64,000 nucleotides of DNA, from NCBI RefSeq assembly GCF_900090195.1, contig NZ_LT607803.1, positions 2,480,001 to 2,544,000 on the forward strand, written 5' to 3'. Shown one piece after another: positions 58,084-64,000 of the stretch. The position numbers and the translations under genes are program-made. Positions within the stretch are counted from its first letter, which is position 1, and each line of letters begins with the position of its first letter. The notes beneath the pieces are model-generated. The model searched no databases. It was given only the letters and a program-made list of their open reading frames with translations, and was not told the origin of the DNA. This DNA is from Variovorax sp. HW608 (lineage in GTDB: Bacteria; Pseudomonadota; Gammaproteobacteria; Burkholderiales; Burkholderiaceae_C).

Positions 58084-58977
58084 ATGGTCCGGATCGACAT
58101 CCTGAGTCCGCAGCGCGATCTTCTCGGCGAGTGCCCGCTCTGGGACGAGCGCACCGGGTCGCTGTACTGGATCGACGGCCGCAGCCAGCGCGTGCGCCGT
58201 CATTCGCCCTCGACCGGCGCAACCGCCGAATGGACCGCGCCCGGCCACATCGGGTCGATCGCGCTGTGCGAGAGCGGCCGCCTGCTGCTCGCGCTCGAAC
58301 ACGACTTCCACCTGCTCGACTGCGCCACGGGCGCACTGGTGCGCGTCGGCGACGGCGTGGTGCACCGGGCCGAGCGCATGCGCCTGAACGACGGCCGCAC
58401 CGACCGGCGCGGCCGCTTCGTCGTCGGCTCGATGACCCTCGGCCGCCACGAGCCGCTCGGCGCGCTCTACCAGCTCGGGCCCGACGGCCGGGTGCGCACG
58501 CTCGACCGGGGCATCCAGCTCGCCAATGCGACCTGCTTCAGCCCCGACGGCCGATGGCTCTACTTCGCCGACAGTCCGACGCACCAGGTGCGCCGCTACC
58601 CGTACGACCCGGCGACCGGCGCATGCGGCCCGGCGGAGCCGTTCATCGACACCCGCTCGCTCGGTTCGCCGCCCGATGGCGCCACGGTGGATGCCGACGG
58701 CTGCCTCTGGGTCGCGCTGGTGCTGGCGGGCAAGCTCGCCTGCTTCGCGCCGGACGGCACGCTGCTGCGCACGATCGACTTCGCGCCCGATGCCTACATC
58801 ACCTGCCCCTGCTTCGGCGGGCCGGATCTCGACGTGCTCTACCTCACGTCGATTCGCGACAGCGGCAACCTGCTGCGCTCGCAGAACCCCGAGGCCGGCG
58901 CCGTCTTCGTGGTGCGCGGCCTCGGCGTGCACGGCCTGCCCGAGGTGCGCTTCGATGATCGCGCGCTCTGCGCCTGA
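58084..58977 (+). CDS. SMP-30/gluconolactonase-family lactone hydrolase
   Basis: A 297-residue six-bladed beta-propeller of the SMP-30/LRE family. Key segments are LGECPLWDERTGSLYWID (metal-ligand Glu, about 13-30), RLNDGRTDRRGRFVVGSM (Asn/Asp, about 101-118), LANATCFSPDGRWLYFAD and GSPPDGATVDADGCLWVALV. Members hydrolyse lactones using a divalent metal. It begins 21 bases after the binding-protein gene, inside the transporter operon, so the substrate probably passes through a lactone or enol-lactone (inference). Confidence 0.92.
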   Translation: MVRIDILSPQRDLLGECPLWDERTGSLYWIDGRSQRVRRHSPSTGATAEWTAPGHIGSIALCESGRLLLALEHDFHLLDCATGALVRVGDGVVHRAERMRLNDGRTDRRGRFVVGSMTLGRHEPLGALYQLGPDGRVRTLDRGIQLANATCFSPDGRWLYFADSPTHQVRRYPYDPATGACGPAEPFIDTRSLGSPPDGATVDADGCLWVALVLAGKLACFAPDGTLLRTIDFAPDAYITCPCFGGPDLDVLYLTSIRDSGNLLRSQNPEAGAVFVVRGLGVHGLPEVRFDDRALCA

Positions 58978-59025
58978 CGCCGCCGTCCCCTCTTTTCATC
59001 CGTTTCGAATTCGCAAGGACGACTC

Positions 59026-59778
59026 ATGACCCCACGCTTTGAAGGCAAGGTTGCGCTCATCACGGGCGGCGCACGCGGCATCGGCCGCGGCATCGTCGAA
59101 GCCATCGCCGCCGAGGGCGGCATCGTCGGCATCCTCGACCGCGCCGAGGATCTCGCCAGGGAGGCCGCCGCGGCGGTCGAAGCGGCCGGCGGGCGCGCGA
59201 TGGCCTTCGGCGGCGACGTGACGCATCGCGAGACCTTCGCGAACGCCATCGCGGCGATGAAAGAGCGCCATGGCCGCTTCGACATCCTGGTCAACAACGC
59301 GATCTGGGTGCGCTACGGACCGATCGCCGAGATCACGCCCGAGATGCTCGACCGCATGGTCGGCACGGGCTTCAATTCGGTCGTCTGGGGCATCCAGACC
59401 GCGGCCGAGGCCATGGCCCGGGGCGGCAGCATCGTCAACATCGCTTCGGCGGCGGCCTTCATCGGCATGCCGCACGGCATGATCTACAGCGGCGTCAAGT
59501 CGGGCGTGCTGGGCCTGTCGCGCTCGGCCGCGGTCGAGCTCGGCCCGCGCGGCATCCGCGTCAATTCGGTCTGCCCGGGATCGGTGCCGACCGAGGGCGT
59601 GCGGCTCAACGTCGACGCCGAGAAGGTCAAGCTGCGCATCGCCAAGACGCCGATGCAGCGCCTGTCGAGTGTCCAGGACGTGGCGGACGCGGCCTGCTTC
59701 CTGGCCTCGGACGCGGCCCGCTCGATCACGGGCGAGTCGCTGCTCGTCGACGGCGGCGCGACGCACGCCTTTCTCTGA
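59026..59778 (+). CDS. short-chain dehydrogenase/reductase (SDR)
   Basis: A 250-residue SDR: VALITGGARGIGRGIVEAIA (about 8-27), ILVNNAIWVRYGPIAE (about 85), INIASAAAFIGMP (Ser, about 137) and MIYSGVKSGV (Tyr/Lys, about 155). The C-terminus ITGESLLVDGGATHAFL is intact. The usual NNAG motif reads NNAI, a small deviation. It lies between the SMP-30 gene and the ATPase gene, 14 bases before the latter. Paired with SMP-30 it could make the lactone that SMP-30 opens. Confidence 0.92.
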   Translation: MTPRFEGKVALITGGARGIGRGIVEAIAAEGGIVGILDRAEDLAREAAAAVEAAGGRAMAFGGDVTHRETFANAIAAMKERHGRFDILVNNAIWVRYGPIAEITPEMLDRMVGTGFNSVVWGIQTAAEAMARGGSIVNIASAAAFIGMPHGMIYSGVKSGVLGLSRSAAVELGPRGIRVNSVCPGSVPTEGVRLNVDAEKVKLRIAKTPMQRLSSVQDVADAACFLASDAARSITGESLLVDGGATHAFL

Positions 59779-59792
59779 GGAAGCCAAGGCCC

Positions 59793-60566
59793 ATGTGCTC
59801 CGCAGCGACCACCGAGGCGCCGATCCTCGAGGCCCGCAAGCTCAGCCGCCAGTTCAGCGGCTTCTACGCGGTCAAGGACGTGGATCTCTCTGTGCGGCGC
59901 CATTCGGTGCATGCGCTGATCGGTCCCAACGGCGCCGGCAAGACCACCTGCTTCAACCTGCTCACGACCTTCCTCGCGCCGAGCGCCGGGCAGGTGTTCT
60001 TCAACGGGCGCGACATCTCGCAGAGCGACCCGGCCAGCGTCGCGAGTTCGGGCCTGGTGCGCTCGTTCCAGATCTCGGCCGTGTTCGGCCAGATGAGCGT
60101 GCTGGAGAACGTGCGCGTGGCGCTGCAGCGCAAGCGCGGCGGCACCTTCGCGTTCTGGCGCTCGCTCGCCGCGCTGCGTTCGCTCGACGAGCCCGCGATG
60201 GCGCTGCTCGAACGCGTGGGCCTGGCGCGCTGGCGCGACACCCGCGCCGGCGAGCTGCCCTACGGCCGCAAGCGGGCGCTCGAGCTCGCGACCACGATCG
60301 CGCTCGAACCCGAGATGATCCTGCTGGACGAACCGATGGCGGGACTCGGCCACGAGGACATCGGCCCGGTGGTCGAGCTGATCCGCGACGTCGCCCGGGG
60401 CCGCACGGTGCTGATGGTCGAGCACAACATGCGCGTGATCGCCGAACTGTGCGAACGGGTCACGGTGCTGCAGTCCGGCCAGGTGCTGTCCGAGGGCAGC
60501 TACGACGAGGTGTCGCGCGACCCGCGCGTGATCGAGGCCTACGTGGGGGGTGCCGGCCATGCCTGA
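59793..60566 (+). CDS. livG: branched-chain-type ABC transporter ATPase (LivG-like)
   Basis: A 257-residue ATPase: Walker A IGPNGAGKTTCFNLLTTF (about 38-55), Q-loop SFQISAVFGQMSVLENVRVA, signature region ELPYGRKRALELATTIAL and Walker B MILLDEPMAGL. It couples ATP hydrolysis to import with LivF, LivH and LivM. The signature reads LPYGRKR rather than LSYGEQR, typical of some Liv homologues. Its 3' end overlaps livF by eight bases. Confidence 0.93.
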   Translation: MCSAATTEAPILEARKLSRQFSGFYAVKDVDLSVRRHSVHALIGPNGAGKTTCFNLLTTFLAPSAGQVFFNGRDISQSDPASVASSGLVRSFQISAVFGQMSVLENVRVALQRKRGGTFAFWRSLAALRSLDEPAMALLERVGLARWRDTRAGELPYGRKRALELATTIALEPEMILLDEPMAGLGHEDIGPVVELIRDVARGRTVLMVEHNMRVIAELCERVTVLQSGQVLSEGSYDEVSRDPRVIEAYVGGAGHA

Positions 60567-61287
60567 AACCAACGCCCGCGGCAGCAAGCGCCGCATGCTG
60601 CGCGTGAAGGGCCTGCGCGGCTGGTATGGCGAGACCCTCGCGCTCGACCGCATCGACCTCGAGGTCTTCGAAGGCGAGGTGGTGTGCCTGCTCGGGCGCA
60701 ACGGCGCCGGCAAGACCACCACCCTGCGCGCGATCACCGGGCTGCTGGCGCGCCGCGAGGGGCTGATCGAGGTGCAGGAGCGGCCGACCACCGGCCTGCC
60801 CCCCGAAGCGATCGCCCGGCTCGGCGTGGCCTACTGCCCCGAGGAGCGCGGCATCTTCGCGAGCCTCACGACCGAGGAGAACCTGATGTTGCCCCCGGTG
60901 CTGCATCCGGGCGGGCTGTCGGTGCAGGAGCTCTACGAGATCTTCCCGAACCTCTACAACCGGCGCCGCAGTCCCGGCACGCGCCTGTCGGGCGGCGAGC
61001 AGCAGATGCTCGCGATCGCGCGCATCCTGCGCAGCGGCGCCCGCCTGCTGCTGCTCGACGAGCCGACCGAGGGCCTCGCGCCCGTGATCGTCGAGAAGAT
61101 CGGCCAGACCATCCGGATGCTGCGCGAGCGCGGTTTCACGGTGCTGATGGTCGAGCAGAACTTTCGCTTCGCCTCGTCGCTGGCCGACCGCTTCTACGTG
61201 ATCGAGGAAGGCCGCGTCGCCGGCCATTTCCTGCAGGACGAACTGGACACCCGGCAGGGCGAGGTCGAAGCCCTGGTGGGACTCTGA
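60559..61287 (+). CDS. livF: branched-chain-type ABC transporter ATPase (LivF-like)
   Basis: A 242-residue second ATPase of the importer: Walker A LGRNGAGKTTTLRAITGLL (about 44-62), RLGVAYCPEERGIFASLTTE (LivF hallmark, about 90-109), signature LSGGEQQMLAIARILRSGAR and Walker B LLLLDEPTEGLAPVIV. The ATG at 60559 lies within the end of livG; a GTG at 60550 is the alternative. It is followed by livH after 13 bases. Confidence 0.94.
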   Translation: MPETNARGSKRRMLRVKGLRGWYGETLALDRIDLEVFEGEVVCLLGRNGAGKTTTLRAITGLLARREGLIEVQERPTTGLPPEAIARLGVAYCPEERGIFASLTTEENLMLPPVLHPGGLSVQELYEIFPNLYNRRRSPGTRLSGGEQQMLAIARILRSGARLLLLDEPTEGLAPVIVEKIGQTIRMLRERGFTVLMVEQNFRFASSLADRFYVIEEGRVAGHFLQDELDTRQGEVEALVGL

Positions 61288-61300
61288 GAACGGACGACGG

Positions 61301-62182
61301 ATGGACAGCATCTTCGGTATCCCGACCGCGGCCCTGGTCGGCCAATTGATCGTCGGCCTGATCAACGGCGCGTTCTATGCGCTCATGAGCCTGGGCCTTT
61401 CGATCATCTTCGGCCTGCTGCACGTGGTGAACTTCGCGCACGGCGCCCAGTACATGCTCGGCGCCTTCGTCGCCTGGGGCCTGCTGCAGTACCTCGGCCT
61501 CGGCTACTGGTGGGCGCTGCTGCTCGCGCCGCTGGTGGTGGCCGCGTTCGGCATCGTGCTCGAGCGGCTCTTCCTGCGCCACCTCTACGGGCTCGACCAT
61601 GTCTACGCCCTGCTGCTCACCTTCGGCGTCGCGCTGCTCATGGAGGGCGCGTTCCGGCTGCAGTTCGGTGCCAGCGGCCAGCCGTATCCGAATCCGCTGG
61701 GTGGCGGCATCGACGTCGGCGTGACCTTCCTGCCGCTGTACCGCGTGTGGGTCATCGTGGCCGCGCTCGCGACCTGCCTGGGCACCTGGTTCTTCATCGA
61801 GAAGACCCAGCTCGGCGCCTACCTGCGCGCGGCCAACGAGAACGCTGGCCTGGTGCGCACCTTCGGCATCAACGTGCCGCGGATGCTGATGCTGACCTAC
61901 GGCCTCGGCGTCGGCCTCGCGGGCCTCGGCGGCGTGATGGCCGCGCCGATCTACCAGGTCAGCCCGCTGATGGGTTCGAACCTGGTCATCGTCGTCTTCG
62001 CCGTGGTCGTGATCGGCGGCATGGGCTCGATCATGGGCTCGATCGTCACGGGCTTCGCGCTCGGCGCGATCGAGGGCCTGACCAAGCTGCTCTACCCCGA
62101 TGCGGCCGGCGTGGTCGTCTTCATCGTGATGATCCTGGTGCTCGCGGTGCGGCCGAACGGCCTCTTCGGCCGCGCCCACTGA
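61301..62182 (+). CDS. livH: branched-chain-type ABC transporter permease (LivH-like)
   Basis: A 293-residue inner-membrane permease with about eight hydrophobic segments. LivH hallmarks are GLINGAFYALMSLGLSIIFG (about 18-37), LLHVVNFAHGAQYMLGAFVA (about 38-57) and VIGGMGSIMGSIVTGFALGA near 240. It pairs with LivM to form the channel. Codon use is strongly GC-biased like its neighbours. Confidence 0.94.
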   Translation: MDSIFGIPTAALVGQLIVGLINGAFYALMSLGLSIIFGLLHVVNFAHGAQYMLGAFVAWGLLQYLGLGYWWALLLAPLVVAAFGIVLERLFLRHLYGLDHVYALLLTFGVALLMEGAFRLQFGASGQPYPNPLGGGIDVGVTFLPLYRVWVIVAALATCLGTWFFIEKTQLGAYLRAANENAGLVRTFGINVPRMLMLTYGLGVGLAGLGGVMAAPIYQVSPLMGSNLVIVVFAVVVIGGMGSIMGSIVTGFALGAIEGLTKLLYPDAAGVVVFIVMILVLAVRPNGLFGRAH

Positions 62183-62217
62183 GTCCTCTTTTCCGTTCGC
62201 TTTCCGGGCCGTTCATC

Positions 62218-63186
62218 ATGTCCTTCCTCTCCCCCCGCGCCAACCTGGCCCTGCTCGCGGCCGCGATCCTGTGCGTCGCGCTGGCGCCGCTGTTCGTCTA
62301 TCCGATGTTCCTCATGAAGCTGATGTGCTTCGCGCTGCTCGCGGCCTCGGTCAACCTGCTGGTCGGCTATGCCGGCCTGCTGTCGTTCGGCCACGCGATG
62401 TTCTACGGCGCGGCCGGCTACGTCGCGGCCCATGCGATCAAGGCCTGGGGCTGGGACGGCGCGGCGGGCATCCTCGCCGGCGTCGCGACCGCCGCGCTGC
62501 TCGGGCTCGTCACGGGCCTGCTGGCGATCCGCCGCCAGGGCATCTATTTCTCGATGATCACGCTGGCCTTCGCCCAGCTCGTGTACTTCGTCGCGCTGCG
62601 CATGCCCTTCACGGGCGGCGAGGACGGCATCCAGGACGTGCCGCGCCCGATGGTCCTGGGCCTGTTCTCGCTCGCCGACACCCGGGTGCTCTACGTCTTC
62701 GTCGCCGCCGTGGTCGGCGCGGCCTTCTGGCTCATCCACCGCACGGTCCATTCGCCCTTCGGTCAGGTGCTGCGCGCGATCCGCGACAGCGAGCCACGCG
62801 CGCAGTCGCTCGGCTACCGGGTGCTGCGCTACAAGCTGCTGGCCTTCGTGCTCTCGGCCGCGCTCGCGGGGCTGGCCGGTGCGCTCAAGGTGCTGGTGTT
62901 CCAGATCGCCACCTTGACCGACGTGCATTGGGTCACCTCGGGCGAGGCGCTCTTGATCTGCATCGTCGGCGGCATGCAGACGCTGCTCGGCCCGGTGCTC
63001 GGCGCGATGGTCATCGTGACGATGGAGAACTACCTCGCCTCCTTCGCCGAGTGGGTGCTGATCATCCAGGGCTTCGTCTTCGTGCTGGTCGTGATGCTGT
63101 TCCGCAAGGGCATCGCGGGACAGTTCTACGCTTGGGTCGAAACGCGCCGCGAGCGTCAGGCGCAAGCCCGCGTCAAGGCCGCCTGA
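62218..63186 (+). CDS. livM: branched-chain-type ABC transporter permease (LivM-like)
   Basis: A 322-residue inner-membrane permease with 8-10 hydrophobic segments. LivM hallmarks are NLLVGYAGLLSFGHAMFYGA (about 45-64), GQVLRAIRDSEPRAQSLGYR (about 182-201) and CIVGGMQTLLGPVLGAMVIV (about 250). The start at 62218 gives the normal N-terminus; the long frame from 61510 is a shadow of livH. A charged Arg/Gln-rich tail ends the protein. Confidence 0.94.
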   Translation: MSFLSPRANLALLAAAILCVALAPLFVYPMFLMKLMCFALLAASVNLLVGYAGLLSFGHAMFYGAAGYVAAHAIKAWGWDGAAGILAGVATAALLGLVTGLLAIRRQGIYFSMITLAFAQLVYFVALRMPFTGGEDGIQDVPRPMVLGLFSLADTRVLYVFVAAVVGAAFWLIHRTVHSPFGQVLRAIRDSEPRAQSLGYRVLRYKLLAFVLSAALAGLAGALKVLVFQIATLTDVHWVTSGEALLICIVGGMQTLLGPVLGAMVIVTMENYLASFAEWVLIIQGFVFVLVVMLFRKGIAGQFYAWVETRRERQAQARVKAA

Positions 63187-63206
63187 GGCCCCCGGACCGA
63201 TCGATC

Positions 63207-64000
63207 ATGACGGCTCCCGCTCCCCTCTTCCTGCCCGAACGGCTGCCCGAGACGCCCGGCCTGCTGGCCGGCCGCCTGGCCCTGGTGACAGGCGCCGCCA
63301 GCGGCATCGGCCGCGCGATCGCCGTGGCCTTCGCGCGCGCCGGTGCGCGCGTGGTCGTGACCGACCTCGACGCCGGGGACTGCGCGGCGACGCTGGCCGA
63401 GGTGCGCGCCGCCGGCGTCGCGGGCTGGGCCCATGCGCTCGACGTCAGCGATGCTGAGGCTTGCTCGGCGCTCGCGGCCACGGTCGCCGAGCAGGCCGGC
63501 GCGGTCGACACGCTGGTGAACAACGCCGGGGTGCTGATCCGCGAGGGCATCGACAGCCCGCGCGCCGCCGCCAACCTGCGGCGCACCTTCGACGTCAACC
63601 TGTTCGGCCTCTACAACACGGTCGAGGCCTGGCTGCCCGCGCTGCGCGCCACCCGCGGCTCGATCATCAACATCGCCTCGGGCGCGGCCTTCATCGCGCA
63701 GGGCGGCTGCCATGGCTACTCGGCCTCGAAGGGCGCGGTCAAGATGGCCACCCAGACGCTGGCGCTGGACCTCGCGCCCGACGGCATCCGCGTCAACGCG
63801 CTCGCGCCCGGCGTGATCCACACGCCGATGACCGAGGCCACGCGCGGCGACCCGGCGCGCCTGCAGCGTTTCATGCAGCGCATTCCCGCGGGCCGGCTGG
63901 GCCAGCCGCACGAACTCGCCGGCCCGGCCGTCTTTCTCGCGTCCGGCCTCGCCTCCTTCGTCACCGGCGTCACCTTGCCGGTCGACGGCGGAACGCTGGC
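63207..64000 (+). CDS. short-chain dehydrogenase/reductase, 3' end cut by window
   Basis: At least 264 residues of an SDR: LALVTGAASGIGRAIAVAFA (about 24-43), TLVNNAGVLIREG (about 102), INIASGAAFIAQG (Ser, about 154) and GYSASKGAVKMATQTLALD (Tyr/Lys, about 170-174). The frame is open at the window edge at FVTGVTLPVDGGTL, so only a few residues are missing. The N-terminus is about 20 residues longer than usual (MTAPAPLFLPERLPETPGLL). It begins 20 bases after livM and probably belongs to the same operon. Confidence 0.92.
   Translation, partial: MTAPAPLFLPERLPETPGLLAGRLALVTGAASGIGRAIAVAFARAGARVVVTDLDAGDCAATLAEVRAAGVAGWAHALDVSDAEACSALAATVAEQAGAVDTLVNNAGVLIREGIDSPRAAANLRRTFDVNLFGLYNTVEAWLPALRATRGSIINIASGAAFIAQGGCHGYSASKGAVKMATQTLALDLAPDGIRVNALAPGVIHTPMTEATRGDPARLQRFMQRIPAGRLGQPHELAGPAVFLASGLASFVTGVTLPVDGGTL

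Noticed and set aside
56878..58958. Two open frames of about 685 codons overlapping the binding-protein and SMP-30 genes
   Set aside because: They are antisense or off-frame readings of GC-rich genes with recognised families; no motif or ribosome binding site supports them.

Overview
The window looks like DNA of a high-GC beta-proteobacterium, most likely order Burkholderiales. The evidence is the GC-rich codon use, a Burkholderia-type group II intron maturase, many LysR regulators, ICE genes of the clc/PFGI type, and catabolic enzymes resembling those of Comamonas, Variovorax and Achromobacter. No rRNA or tRNA gene was recognised.

Layout. (1) 1-2.3 kb: transposase debris and a class I fructose-bisphosphate aldolase. 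(2) 2.3-7.7 kb: a DUF3577 ICE protein, a Tat-exported molybdopterin oxidoreductase subunit without its iron-sulfur partner, and a divergent LysR/MFS pair. (3) 7.8-12.3 kb: a group II intron next to an IS21-family element. (4) 12.7-16.4 kb: an unrecognised protein carrying a six-fold Ala-Glu-His repeat, a small unknown protein, a large tyrosine recombinase, and a PemK-like toxin-antitoxin pair with its own promoter and terminator. (5) 17-26.2 kb: a leftward oxidoreductase/hydrolase cluster (old yellow enzyme, MDR reductase, an unusual GMC-oxidoreductase/old-yellow-enzyme fusion, SCP2-like protein, two alpha/beta hydrolases, SDR) controlled by a divergent TetR regulator. (6) 27.1-50.3 kb: a rightward catabolic block with a hydroxyquinol-type intradiol dioxygenase, maleylacetate reductase, 3-oxoadipate CoA-transferase and 3-oxoadipyl-CoA thiolase. 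These are mixed with an Rbs-type sugar ABC transporter, a Gfo/Idh dehydrogenase, a TIM-barrel isomerase/dehydratase-like protein, two SDRs, YciI and Dabb proteins and a RbsD/FucU mutarotase. (7) 50.3-51.8 kb: an aldo/keto reductase pseudogene joined in frame to the C-terminus of an ICE relaxase. (8) 52.4-64 kb: a visibly GC-richer region with a MobA-like flavin hydroxylase, a frameshifted MarR gene, an acyl-CoA ligase, a complete branched-chain-type ABC transporter (SBP, two ATPases, two permeases), an SMP-30 protein and two SDRs, the last cut by the window edge.

How it may work. Block 6 holds every step from hydroxyquinol to succinyl-CoA and acetyl-CoA but no aromatic hydroxylase. What feeds it looks like cyclitol metabolism: importer, dehydrogenase, TIM barrel, SDRs. 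My main hypothesis is a route that dehydrates a deoxy-inositol-like cyclitol to hydroxyquinol and then cleaves the ring. In this strain two of its genes are precisely interrupted. One SDR carries an IS66 element (8-bp target duplication). The CoA-transferase alpha-subunit gene carries an IS701-type element (4-bp CTAA duplication) with an IS110 unit nested at its edge. Removing the insertions and one target copy restores both reading frames.

Limits. Functions are assigned from recognised motifs and family memory, without database searches. Exact ends of the intron, the IS21 element and the IS110 unit are inferred.
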